This document shows positions 10,989 through 22,107 of a stretch of DNA of 64,000 nt, in pieces (within the stretch, counting starts at the first letter, position 1; every line of letters starts with the position of its first letter). The position numbers and the translations under genes are program-made. The DNA is taken from positions 49,243,001 to 49,307,000 of the forward strand of contig CM077594.1 of the NCBI GenBank assembly GCA_039654915.1. Direction: 5' to 3'. A model generated the notes under the pieces. The model searched no databases. It was not told the origin of the DNA and worked only from the letters and a program-made list of their open reading frames with translations. The DNA is from Aquilaria yunnanensis. Lineage: Eukaryota > Streptophyta > Magnoliopsida > Malvales > Thymelaeaceae.

Positions 10989-12406
10989 TGTTGGGTTTCG
11001 GGAGCCAAACAGCGCAGCGGAATTTAACCGAAACCCTCCAGGATCCAAGTGAAACGGGGTAAACCGGGTGTTCGAAAATTTCATACCTAATTTTCGGTTG
11101 AGATCTCTCACTCAACTGTAGAGTCGAATCACAAAACCTAAACAGTTGACGTGTTCAGGCTCTCTATGGTATCCACACGAGCCTCTCGGGATCACCATGC
11201 TTCCACCACGTCCCGGCAGATGCGTTTCTCTTGCGCTCGCAGTGCTAGCTTGCGTCCTCCAAGGAATTGCAAGAGAAGAGTGCAGCTGTCCTTTTGGGAG
11301 GCTAGGGCAAGGAGACCCCGCGAATTTCTCACTTAAAAGTTGTATTTATAGTGAGACTCAACTTCCAGGCCTAATGGGTTTCAAAGCCCTAATCCAATTA
11401 GGTTTTAATTTCGGGCTTAATAATGGCTCAACTCCTTGACCCATTATTAATACGAAATTAAAGTGAAACCATAACCCAAATAATTAGCCCATGCACTTTA
11501 ATGATCCAAATAGCTCTATGTGTGCGACCCAATAAGCTCTTGCCATGTTGGCAATGATCATAAATCACATTTATGATCATAAGCAATGAGCGGTGTCTAG
11601 CAACACATCATTGCTACCCAAGGGACAAGATTGTCGGTGAATCGACTAAACCTTTATGATCATCACCGATATATGCCATTGTCCCTTTGTCCAAGATATC
11701 AAGACTAAGCACGAGACATGGAATGTGTCACTCTCGTATAGCCCAATCTTTTGGTTTCTTGATTACCGAGTAGACCAAATTAAACTGACGACATTGATAT
11801 CATATATCAACTCATCGGAGCATGGCCATGCATTTTCTAAGTCTCACTCTATCAAGGGGCCCAAAGATATCACTCCCGTTACATAGGAGGGACAAATCCC
11901 ATCTTGATCATACAAATCCCTCCGCATGATATGTGACATACCCAATGACCTCCTTCAAGTTCACTCAGTTACGAGCAACAAAAGAAAGTATCAAAGTATG
12001 TGACTCACATGTAGGGAACCTTGATGATCTTAGGTCGAAGGACTACATATATCATGATCACTATGAGAATCACTTATGACACTCATATAACGATCCATGA
12101 AGTGTTCTCATGGTGGGTCGGTCCAGTACACAAGTTCTCCACCTTGTACCCATATGTAGACTACATATATCATATTAGTCTCCACATATGCTAGTCATGA
12201 TGTATTATTGCAACCCGCTCCACAATAATACTAGACTAGGGACGTTTAAGAATATCATTATTCTAGGGTTACAATTATGTTTATTACGTTACGCAGAAAC
12301 AAAACAACAAACAAAATTGCTGGATTAATGCCTCAATAAAATATCATGACTCAATGTGCAAAAATACAATCATCTCATGATTGGCTTTTTGGGCACAATA
12401 CTAACA
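10989..12406 (-). mobile_element. Copia (Angela-like) solo LTR D1
   Basis: 1418 bp, TGTTGGGTTTCGGGAGCC to CACAATACTAACA, with perfect TSD GAAAC at 10984-10988 and 12407-12411. B2 has the uninterrupted site (TTGAAACACCCTTCC near 43201). It is nearly identical to the left LTR of D2 (about 2 differences in the first 165 bp). Minus-strand TATA box: TATTTATA on plus at 11343-11350. It interrupts the gag-protease region of B1. The apparent start of an open frame inside it (11008) is only fusion of LTR to protease. Confidence 0.95.
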
Positions 12407-12411
12407 GAAAC

Positions 12412-14012
12412 ACCCTTCCTGGAAGTGTACCAGGCCTTCTCTACTCCTGAGGTACTCTGGGTGCTGGCCTCCCAACCTGGGCTGTCCCCTGAGTCCTCAG
12501 TTGGGGCATAGGCATTTGCCCCCTAGGTCCTCTGGGAGTAAAATTTGCCAGCCACTTCTTGCCACTTTCACCCCTCTTTGGGCAATCCCTCACCTAGTGG
12601 TCTGGGGCTCCATACTTGTGGCACCCTGTGGAAGCTTTATAACATGGCTTATTGCCATGAAACTTTCCACATGTGCTGCACTGACGACCATACTGTTGGG
12701 GCTGTAGTCCTCTTTCCTTCTTGTTTTCTTTCCTGCTCCCACCTGCATCTTTCTCATCTCTCGGCCTTTGTGATATTTGTCCTTTCTTTATTCCACTTCC
12801 ACATCCAGGCCCACTTTTGAATTGTTCCTGGAATTCCTGCTCCAGAGCCAGTGCACTCTACATGACTGCGTAGTAGTCTCTAGCTCCAATTGCTCTGAGG
12901 ATTTGTCTCAGCTCAAGTCTTAGACCCCTAATGAACCTCTTGGTTCTCAGCTCCTCCTGTCCTTCATACTGTGGAGCATATCTGATTAAACTATTGAACC
13001 TCTGCTTATACTCTAGCACACTAAGGTTCCCCTGCTCCAATTGGTCAAATTCAACTTGCTTTTGGTCTTTCTGTGCCTCACTAACATTCTGCTGACGAAA
13101 GACCCTAAGAAAATCAGCCCACCTCATAGACCTCCTCCTGTCTGGATGTCTCCTTTGGTTCCTCTCCTGATAGCTCCTTTGTACTGCCCTCCACCAGAGT
13201 TCAGCATTTCCTTCTAGCCTGAAAGTGGCTAGCAGTACTCTCTGTGCGGAAGTGACCTCCATCCTCTCCAATACCTTCTCTATCTGATATACCCAGAACT
13301 CTGCCTCCTCTGGGTCACATCCTCGTCTGAAGACTGGAGGTTTCAGTGCCAGGAACCCCTCCAACTGGCCCTCCTTTAGTCCCCCTTTGCTGTGCCTTCT
13401 CCCACTCTCCTCTCTGCTATTGGATTTACCCCTGGATGATCTACTTGATCTGCTCCCCATTGTGGTCTCCTCAGTAGAGGGTTCAGTCCCTTTGGAGCAT
13501 ATATATGCATCTCTCTCCTTAATGTCTGGGCTGTCATCCTCCTCTTCCTCTTCAATTCTAGGCTCCTGCCTCACCTCAGACCTCATCCTTCTGGCCCTTG
13601 GGTGTCTCCTTTCCTCATCTGCTTCTTCCTCTTCTTGATTACCTCCAGCCCTGCAAGACTGGTCATAACCCACTGGCTCTTTGCCAGGCCTCCTTCTTCT
13701 CCTCCTACTCCCCTTTGCCTCTACTGGTTCTATTTCTTCCTGATTCTGGGCATGGCCTCTAGCCAAGGATTGCATTCCCAGCACAAGTTGAGCCACAGTG
13801 GCATGTAGTGACTCCATCATCACTTCCATTCTCTCCTGCCTGTCTCTACTAGGTCCAGGTGCTTGGTACCTGGTAGTGGGCTCTTCGACCACATTATATT
13901 CCACTTCTTTAGCCTGAGTTTCAGGAACATTTTCCTGCAATCCCTCTACATGATGGGCTGCAGTGCCTTCTACTTGCCTCAGGGAATCCCCGTCCCTACC
14001 TCTAGTCCTCAT
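12412..14012 (-). pseudogene. B1 gag
   Basis: Starts MRTRGRDGDSLRQ at 14012. It has an N-terminal coiled-coil-like region, a long Arg/Glu-rich stretch, then the Retrotrans_gag domain (FWVYQIEKVLERMEVT, ELWWRAVQRSYQER, LSVLEYKQRFNSLIRYAPQ). A TAG at 12858-12860 interrupts GARDYYAVM before SALALEQEF, exactly as in B2. Farther on, the zinc knuckle is damaged: second Cys changed to Tyr and Trp changed to stop in CHKYGAPDH. The frame then runs into D1. Structural protein of the particle when intact; here dead. Confidence 0.88.
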
Positions 14013-14125
14013 CCTGCACTTTTAATTGCAGATATTCACATATGTCCAAAATAATACAAGTCTTATATAAGTTAGACCTAAAAGAGACATTGTCTAGGCT
14101 AAGCTCTGATCATAATATCAAACAG

Positions 14126-14137
14126 GCTCTGATACCA
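14126..14137 (-). other. B1 primer-binding site (initiator tRNA-Met)
   Basis: Plus GCTCTGATACCA is TGGTATCAGAGC on the element strand, complementary to the 3' end of plant initiator tRNA-Met. It lies 9 bp inside the 5' LTR. Confidence 0.9.
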
Positions 14138-14146
14138 AACAAAGCC

Positions 14147-17100
14147 TGTCACACCTCACTCAGGCCCTAGCCTATAAGTTTCTAAATTAACTCACAAGCC
14201 CGACTCCAAAATTAAGTTTCTAGCATTCGGCCAAGCAAATCATGGCAACATTAAGTCTTATTTTCTTAAGTTGAGAGGCCTGGGAGGTGGCCCAAGTGGC
14301 TTTAAAACAAGTTCAACAAATACTTGCAGCAAAGGCAAAGCCCAATACCACTAACTTGCACAACAAGCAAGGTTTTAATTGATTACTTACATAACAAGCA
14401 AGGCAACACTTAAAGGGGTTTTAACTGCATAAATGGTGTGCAATCAAGTGTACTGCTTATATGACAATAAAAGGCCCACAGAAGGTATTTTTGTTTGAAA
14501 ACCCATTGCAAAATGCACGTGATCTTCTCGGCCTACAGAGTTACTCATGGAGGTTCATAAAACTTAGCCACTAAAGTCCATACTTAATCACATAAAAGTG
14601 CCAAACCTTGGCCCATAACAACCACATATAAATACAAGCTCAAAACCATCCATAAGTCCATACATAACTTGGCATCCAAGATCCACAAAACCAACAACAA
14701 ACTAGGTATCCAAGACTACACATATGTACAATCCAAAAAGGTAGTCTACCTAGCATCTAACATGGCTATACATGCCAAGCATCCATAAGTAGTTCATGCC
14801 AAGTTACATACAAACCGAGACCATTAATGGTCAAACAGAACTTTGAGAATTCCATACAAAAGTACACACTGCAACACCAACCCAATTGCCTGATTCATTG
14901 TCATGAAAGCAAATACTATGATCAGAGCCAAAGTCCAAGTATCCATAGCTTTCCTAGACAAGTCTCCAACTACAGCCTGCATACTTATCACATAAGTCTC
15001 GGCCAACCAAAAATATAAGACTTGCAATGTACTAGAACTAATAGGCCAAGCACACATTGGCACATACCTTGTTAAACAAGCAACAAGCACTAAACACAAG
15101 TACAGAACAAACTAGTGCTACTCAGGCCGAATGTCTTTGCCTGAATATAAAAGGATGGGCAGTGAGTAAAACTCAGTAGAATTCACCTCCATATAAACAA
15201 CTCAATCATGAGTCTATTTAGGTAAGCTGAGTATTCACTCAAAGCTTAACCTCCCATTAGCTTAGCTCAACCTACAAAACAGACACAAGGACAAAGAAAA
15301 CCAAGCATATACATATACATGATAAATATTCACAATATCCTGAATTTGGTTAGCAAGCACATGGAAAGCACCAAAGCACACAAGAACATAAACACACCAC
15401 ATTTTTGCTCTCGGCCCAAATAGACATACATGTACCCATGTGCACATTGGACACAACACACCATCAAATAATCCACTTCCACTTAGAGCTCCAAACTGCT
15501 AAGTAAATAGGCCACATTTACTTGAATTTCCAGTACATGTACTTTAGTTAATTAGCTAATCAACAATTCAACCGAGTGAAAACTCAATAGCCCATCAAGC
15601 AACTAAGGTCATTTGGCAAATTTTAACCATCACTTAGTCACTCTAAACACTTGAACCATGGTAATTCACCAAGCAATATCAAGTGTTAGTGAATGCTACC
15701 TCAATTGCTCTCGGTCACAACCAAGCTTCAAATGCCCAAGTGTTCCTCAATCACAATGCCTACCATAACAAGACATAGGCATCAACAACACAGACTGATG
15801 GACTAACTACCATGATTTCTATGAAGAACACTACAATATACAAGCTTAAGCTCTTGGTCACAATGCCCAATTCCACATATTTGTGTTATCCGTCAAACTA
15901 ACTCATTATATGATCATCTAATCATCAATGAACATCACTCATGGCATCATTACCATGTAACCAAGTGAAGAACACTCAAGTACACTAATCCATGCTCTCG
16001 GCCATAATGCCCATTTTTACACTCTAATGTTCTTCATCAATCTAATCCAACACATGCTCATCCAAGCATCATTAAACCTTAACCATGGTACAATTACCAT
16101 GTAATAATGTGACGAACATGAAATTACCTTCACATTGAACTTTCAGCCAACATAACAACTTGCACACTTTGATGTTCCTCACTCCAAATAGCCTAGCACA
16201 AGATCAAATAGGCAACAATAACACTTAGCCATGGATTAATTTCCATGGAAACGAAGAAGAACATAAAGTTATGTCACCCAACACTCTCGGCCAATAACGG
16301 ACTTGCAATCCACCATAACACATGATCAAGTAACTCAATCCAACATCAATTGAGCACTTAAATCCCTTGTTCATGGAAGAAATACCATGGAAATCAAGGA
16401 AACACGAAAATACCTTGGAATCCTAGCTTGATTTGGCTCGGCCCTTCAACAAAACTCAAGAACAAAGCTTGATTCCAAGTAATCCAAGGCCGAAACAAGC
16501 ATTCCAAGCTTAAATCCTTCAAGTGCTCTCAAGATTTGCTTGATTTCAAGACTAATTTCTAAGGAAGAGCTCAAGAACACTCTTGGCCAAATGATAGCAA
16601 GGAAGCCCAAAAATGAACCAAATGGCCTTTAACTAGTTTCGGCCGAAAGACTATGTGAAATGGTTAGCCAAATGCTAACTTTTGCCTTCCAATTCTTTGC
16701 ATGAGACAATGTAGTCTTTAAGTTCTCAAGTTCACAAAGCCGCCACTAAAACTTGTGTCCAAGTTGACATTTAGGTCACTTCATGGCTTACAATGCCATG
16801 CACACATCAAACACAAGTACCAAGGTGTCATAATTTGCTTGTATAACCGGCCATGTAACTAGCATAAAGACTAGTTAGTTTAACCAAATGACTAGTGAAT
16901 AGTTCTTTAGTGGTCGACAAGACTTGACTAGCAATCATTGTTGTCCACCAAATTTGGTCTAGTCTTGTACTAGTCACCCATAAATCTTGCTTGGCCGAAA
17001 TGATTAACTTAAAGTTGATAGTTTTAATTGTACCACTCATTCAAGTGTACAATTTGAACCATTTTCTCTGTTTGCTGTCTGTTTTGTTCCATAGTCTAGT

Positions 17101-17241
17101 CTCTATGTGCAGTTCAGCCTTGAAAATCTTCAGCTTTACACATAGACCACTGTACTAGTTCTCCTCATCCTTCCTTTATGCTTTTCTTTGTTTTCCTTTT
17201 TTTTTGTTGGCCTAAGCCAAGTACTTAGCAGGTACCTAACA
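14147..17241 (-). repeat. B1 5' LTR
   Basis: 3095 bp, TGTCACACCTCACTCAGG to GGTACCTAACA. Long LTRs, a tRNA-Met PBS and the attached pol fit the Tekay/Del lineage. It is related to but clearly distinct from the B2 LTRs, so B1 and B2 are subfamilies. Conserved hairpin at 15163-15175. It contains CTCGGCC-type short dispersed motifs but no coding potential of its own. Confidence 0.9.
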
Positions 17242-17246
17242 ATGCT

Positions 17247-17744
17247 TCTTCGGGCTGAGATCTCATACGAGGCTTTTGCCGAGAGTAAGTTATCTCCCAG
17301 GTTTTGCTGCCTATATTCTTTTTGGACTTACACTGATGTTTTTTCCTTTTGTAGAGATAGGTGATCAATTTGCCGAGTTCTATAAATCCCTTTTTCTCGG
17401 TCATGCTGAGAAGGGGGAGTAGACACGGAGGAAGGTGCCTGTAAAGAGGAAGAAGACTAGTAGGGGGTCGTCAAAGGAAAAAAAAGCCAAAGCAGACGTC
17501 CTTCCCCCTCCCCCCAAAAATGTCGTAGAGGTGCAGAACCAGTCACTTGCCCAGTCTCTTGCCCACGCCGACCCACCTTCGGATCCCGCCCTTCTCGAGG
17601 CGCCTTTGAGTCTGGGTACCGCAAATGAGACTTCGGTCGAAGGTACTTCGGCTCTGGAGCTCGAGGAGAGCCAGAGAAGGAAGGGCAAAAATATTCTCGG
17701 TGAAGTCCGTGGGATGGACGAGGTCGAGGATGCCATCACCGAGG
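17247..17744 (+). pseudogene. E1 antisense gene, second section
   Basis: Continues in frame from 6266 once B1 and one TSD are removed (LLRAEISYEAFAE). A GT-AG intron (17285-17354) follows, then EIGDQFAEFYKSLF, a TAG, a basic Lys-rich stretch (VKRKKTSRGSSKEKKAK) and an acidic region ending MDEVEDAITE at 17744, where solo LTR E3 is inserted. The basic stretch looks like a nuclear localization signal. Broken by at least one stop. Confidence 0.65.
17285..17354 (+). other. Predicted intron 1 of the E1 antisense gene
   Basis: GTAAGTTATC at the left and CCTTTTGTAG at the right, 70 bp, T-rich: a good plant intron. It contains stops in the reading frame, and splicing is needed to continue the flanking frames. 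Confidence 0.6.
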
Positions 17745-18620
17745 TGATGGCCGGGGGCCTCATCGTTTAGAGTCATGGTGACTGGTGGAGAGACTTCTGG
17801 GAGGAAGAACGCCTGGAGGATGGTTCGCCCATGAGAGAGTGCCTGAAAGTCCAGAAATAAAGGGTTAGGAGGCCCCCGGATGTGTTTCCGGGGGGGGAGC
17901 CTCCGACGCCCAAGTCAGTGGTGGCTGAGAAAGGCAGAGGAAATAGCACAAAGGGGCTGAAGAGTCTCGCCTGGTGATTTTCTCAGAGTCTGGGAGTCAG
18001 ACCTCTTGCCAACCAGCCTCCTGCCAAGTATTTATTTCCTGGTATTTATAGGAGTGCCTAGCCCGTTCAGATCGCAACACGTGTTCGGTCGGATGTTCCC
18101 TGAGTTTTTGGGCGTAGGGGACAGATAGCTGGTAGTAGGTTGCCTTGAGCCTTGTGCTGAGATGGGCCATGATGTGATTTTGATGGCGTCAGTGTGTCAG
18201 AGTGCCTATTGAGGCGGCTTTATGACGTCTGTGAAAGGACGTGTCAGAGGCTTCCTTAAATGCTTCCTTAAATGCTCCTGCCGTACTCCCGAGGTCCCTG
18301 GGCGAGGTCGTCCTTTGGTACGGACGGTGCCTCTTCGGGAAACACGCCCTTAGTTCGGGGGATCCCAGCTTCAGGGAGTTCCGCCTTCGGGGAGATCATA
18401 TTCGGCCCGCAATAGCTGGTGCCTCTTTTCCAAAGGCGATCTGTTCACAACCTTGGGGGGGCTAGTAGTATCCTCAAGTTTCCTGGCGTGCCGGGCTCGG
18501 AGCTCTTCGGCTATCTCCCGAGGTGTATGGTCTCACCTTTTCTCGGGTAGCGCCAGTTTCTTCTGGCCATTCTTCTGGCAGGGAGTTCGGCCAGATAGAG
18601 GTGATAGACTTTGGCTATCA
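17745..18620 (-). mobile_element. Retand-like solo LTR E3
   Basis: 876 bp, TGATGGCCGGGGGCC to TTTGGCTATCA, TSD CGAGG at 17740-17744 and 18621-18625. It aligns with the E1 3' LTR and with E4. Removing it restores the antisense reading frame (ITE to VPPSSFLS). It has the same LTR family as its host E1, so the family was active again after E1 was in place. G-box 18077-18084 and TATA 18043-18050 on the minus strand. Confidence 0.92.
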
Positions 18621-18625
18621 CGAGG

Positions 18626-19798
18626 TTCCACCAAGTTCGTTCCTTAGCCGTCTGTCTATGAATTTTGTTGTTTTTGGAATCTACGATTTTATAGACGAAG
18701 GGCTAAGGGATGTCGTACTAATGGAACTTTAGCGTGATCTTGCAGAGGAGGTGATACCTGCTCCTTGGGTGGAGCCTCATGCCCAGAAGAGGGCCCTTCG
18801 GGATAGCCATATCCCGAAGGACAAGGTACCAAGGGAGCCCTTTTGGTCTTTCACGGAGGACATGAACTTGTTCTCTGAGGATAGCTAGTTGATGGCTCCC
18901 CAAATGGCGAAGGGTGTGCTGACAAACGCCACCTTTCAATCGCTCATCACCGAATGCCCAAACGAGGAGATCCTTGCGGTGACGATGAGCGAACACGCCG
19001 CCCAGGTAGATTTCTTCTTTCTTTCTTTGGGGACTTAGAAAAAATTTTCTTCTAAGTTTTTGTTGCCCTCTGACTCTTACTCGGGGCTTTCTTTTCTGCA
19101 GCTCTTGGCGTACAGTGGATATTTCTGAGCATGGGCTGGAAAGCAGACTAAGGCTCGTTCTCGGTCCGAGAATTCACTGAGGAGGGCAAGGGAATTCTGT
19201 TCCAAATACGCCCTCAAGTATAGTGAATTGGACAAAATTGCCAAGGAGGAGGTGGAGAATCTTCGGGCCGAGCTTCGGGAGAGTAAGAAGGAGCTTCTTC
19301 TTGACTTTTCAGCCAAGGTTGAGGACCTCAGCACAAAGTGTGCCGTTCTCTCTTCAGAAAATGAAGTCCTTCGGAAGGAAAAGGCAGATGACGCTGAAAA
19401 CCTTACGAAGGCGCTTGCTTTGAACGCCGATCTCCAAGCCGAGGTCGATCTGTTGAGGAAGATAACCAATATGAAGAAGAAGAAGAAGCTCGAGAGGGAG
19501 GTTGCTAAGCTTACTTTCGAACTAGCGACTCTGAGTGCCGAGAAAGACTAGGTCGACCAGATGAGGAAACTGTCTTTCCAAGATGGTTTTTGTCTGGCTC
19601 GTCATCAAGTCCTTTCTCGGCACCCCGAGCTCAACCTCTCCTTCCTGGCCACTTTGGATTTTCCGAAAGAGCCCAGGTGGATGTGGTCGAACTTGGAGTA
19701 TCTCAACCTCCCGCCTGTTGCGCCTCTACGTTCCGATGCTCCCATTTAAGAAAAAGATGCCAACGCCGAGGAGGTAGCGGACGCCCAGGCTCAGCAAT
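18626..19798 (+). pseudogene. E1 antisense gene, third section (coiled coil)
   Basis: Frame resumes after E3: VPPSSFLSRLSMNFV, then stops after VVLMEL and FSEDS, then MAPQMAKGVLTNATF to EHAAQ. An intron (19006-19101) follows, then LLAYSGYF (stop) and a long heptad-rich segment from about 19210 (LDKIAKEEVENLRAELRE) to about 19530, predicted coiled coil. It ends near 19798 after NLPPVAPLRSD. Such C-terminal coiled coils are common in the antisense extra ORFs of Tat-type elements. Three or more nonsense codons make this copy non-coding. Confidence 0.65.
19006..19101 (+). other. Predicted intron 2 of the E1 antisense gene
   Basis: CAG/GTAGATTTC at the left and CTTTTCTGCAG at the right, 96 bp and T-rich, between EHAAQ and LLAYSGY coding. 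Confidence 0.55.
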
Positions 19799-20182
19799 AG
19801 GCTTTTTCCTTCTTCTTTTTTTTCTTGTAATCTGCTCTCTTGTACCACTGCCTCCGAGCTTTGAATGAAAGAATTTTTTCAAAGGTTTGGCTAAGTTTCC
19901 GCTCTTTTCTTTGATCACCATCCTTTGGGATCTTGTATGATTTTATGTGTGCATCTTCATCAAACATCGACGTTCGAAATCGTGCCTTCGGGTGGCTTCG
20001 TATTGTTCCTCTTTTAGCAAAATTTTTCCAATACGTAAACCATTTTCACTTTTCTAAACATATTACGCCGAGCCTTAGGCTTCGCTAGGAGCCCTTTCCA
20101 GCAACGTGATCACATTCGTATGCTTTTGTTTATTGGCGATTTCGGAGAGAAGTAATCACAAGCTTTTCTTCAGAAAAAATGT
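19799..20182 (+). other. 3' region of the E1 antisense gene, no coding seen
   Basis: T-rich stretch with TTGTAATCTG and GAATGAAAG near 19825-19875, compatible with an antisense 3' UTR and polyadenylation region, lying against the convergent end of integrase at 20183. I see no other feature. Confidence 0.35.
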
Positions 20183-21178
20183 CTAAGTGTAGAATTTTTT
20201 CAAAGAATCTGGATGCCAAGTGTTTCTCAACTCTACTCCTTCAGCGTCGCCTAATTTATAGACCCCTAGGTGGATCTTGTCGAGGACCAGATAAGTCCCA
20301 TCCCAGTTTGCCCGAAGTACCCCATCTGATGGCCTTCGAGGCTCGAATTCAGCCTTTTGGAGGACGAGGTCCCCTTTCTTGATTCCTTTTCTCTTAACGT
20401 GCGAGTTAGTAGCATCAGCTACTCTTTGTTGAAAAGCCTTCCTCCTGAGTTCAGCCATTTCCTAGTGTTCTTCGGCGAGATCTAATTTTTCCCTCAAGCC
20501 AAGGTTGTTTCCATCTTCGTCGAACACCTGTATTCTTACTGAAGGCTGTATGACCTCAATAGGAATAATGGCATCTGTACCGAACACGAGCGAGAAAGGA
20601 GTTTCTCCTATGGCCCTTTGGGGAGTTGCACGATAGCTCCATAGTACATTTGGGAGTTCCCTGGCCATTTCCCCTTTGCCCCTTTTAGCCTTTTCTTCAG
20701 ACCGTCTTTTATTGTCCTATTGGATACCTTGACTTGCCCATTACTTTAGGGATGGGCTACCGGGGCGAAGTGTAGTTTTATGCCGAGGTTAGTCATGAAT
20801 TCTTGAAACCCTTTATCGATGAACTGGGTACCATTGTCGGCCACTATTGCCCTTGGTATGCCAAATCGACATATGATTTTCTTCCAGATGAACTTTTGGG
20901 TATCCTTCACCAAGATCGATGTGAAAGATTCTGCTTCGATCCACTTAGTGAAGTAGTCTACTGCAACTATGTAGAACTTCACTCCCCCGGGGGCGCTTGG
21001 GAGAGGTCCGATGAGGTCAATACCCCACATGGTGAAGGGGCAAGGGTAATTTGCCGAAGTCATCTTCTCCGAGGGTAACCTCTGGATGTTGGTGTGTCTT
21101 TGACAATTGTCACGGTTTCGAACAAATTGCCTTGCATCCTTTCTTATGGTAGGCCAAAAGTAACCTTTGTGAAGTAGT
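20183..21178 (-). pseudogene. E1 integrase core and C-terminus (Tat-type)
   Basis: Minus strand: RLPSEK, MWGIDLIGPLPSAPGG (first Asp), VAVDYFTKWIEAE, FIWKKIICRFGIPRAIVADNGTQF (second Asp), then LHFAPVAHP, a TAA where Gln is expected, and SNGQVKVSNRT, where the catalytic Glu is Lys (AAG, 20728-20730). A frameshift in a G run near 20690 and a stop at 20462 follow. The C-terminus reads WSYRATPQRAIGETPFSLVFG to YKLGDAEGVELRNTWHPDSLKKFY. The left part of the zinc-binding domain is across B2 at 48195. Nonfunctional. Confidence 0.88.
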
Positions 21179-22107
21179 TGTCACACCTCACTCAGGCCCT
21201 GGCCCATAAGTTCCAAGGTTTAACTCCCAAACCCACTTTAACACTAAAGACTTCAATTCGGCCAAAAAAGCAATGGAAACCTTAAGTCTTATTTTCTTAA
21301 GGTGAGAAGCCTGAGAGGTGGCCCAGCAGGCTTTTAAACAAACCCAACAGTTACTTGCAGCAAAGGCAAGGCCCAATACCACTATCTTGCACAACAAGCA
21401 AGGCTTTAATTGATTACTTGCATCTCAAGCAAGGCAACACTTAATGGAGATTTAAGTGCATAATTGGTGTGCAATCATGTGTGCTACTTATATGACAACC
21501 AAAAAGCCACATTATTGGTTTAGATTTTGAAGACCACAAGTTACTATGCACATGATGCTCTCGGCCAACTCACAAGCATATAGTAGTGCACCACATTTCC
21601 ATAAGTTTAGGCTCATAACTATTCACATAAAAATGTCAACATTGGCCCAAAACATTCAACATCCCAGTACAAGCATACTGCCATGCATAAGTCATACATA
21701 ACTTGGCATTCAAACCCAACAAAACGAACACAAGTCTAGGCATCAAGGACTACATACATGTACACAAAAGAGTAGTCTACTTAGTGGCCAACATGGCTAC
21801 ATGCCATGAATCCCAAGCTAAACATGCCAAGTTATTACATACCAAGACCACTAATGGTCAAACATAACCTTGAGTATGCCATACAAGAGTACACACTGCA
21901 ACACCAACCCAATTGCCTGGTTAATTGTCATGAAAATAAATACTATGATCAGAGCCAAAGTCCAAGTACCCATAGCATTCCTAGACAAGTCTCCAACTAT
22001 AGCCTGCAAACTTAGCTCATAAGCCTCGGCCAACCATACATATAAGACTTGTAATGAACCTAAAACGATAAGCCAAGCACACATTGGCACATACCTTGGA
22101 AACTAAG
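21179..22107 (-). repeat. B2 3' LTR, segment 1
   Basis: TGTCACACCTCACTCAGG to GGAAACTAAG. Matches 44943-45873 of the 5' LTR with about 10 differences in the first 190 bp. The last five bases (CTAAG) are the left TSD of F. Confidence 0.9.

Larger units (their letters stand above)
6267..17241 (-). mobile_element. Tekay-like Ty3/gypsy element B1 (truncated)
   Basis: LTR start TGTCACAACTCACTCAGG at 6267 and LTR end GGTACCTAACA at 17241, with TSD ACGCT (6262-6266) and ATGCT (17242-17246), one CpG-to-TpG mismatch. Minus-strand order: 5' LTR, tRNA-Met PBS, gag, protease, RT, RNase H, integrase core, then a deletion junction at about 7953 into the 3' LTR. It is inserted in the E1 antisense gene and carries copia solo LTR D1. 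Coding regions contain nonsense and frameshift mutations. Confidence 0.9.

Noticed and set aside
11008..11115. Open frame starting in D1 and running into B1 protease as a fusion gene
   Set aside because: The start Met is in a solo LTR that is inserted in the pseudogene; no evidence of expression of a chimera.
13387..13808. Plus-strand Leu/Ser-rich frames
   Set aside because: Antisense shadow of the Arg/Glu-rich gag region of B1 (also at 44216-44583 in B2).
14126..14137. tRNA-Met-like matches as tRNA genes (also 26549, 35434, 44922, 56166)
   Set aside because: Only 12 bp complementary to the tRNA 3' end beside an LTR; these are primer-binding sites, no cloverleaf around them.
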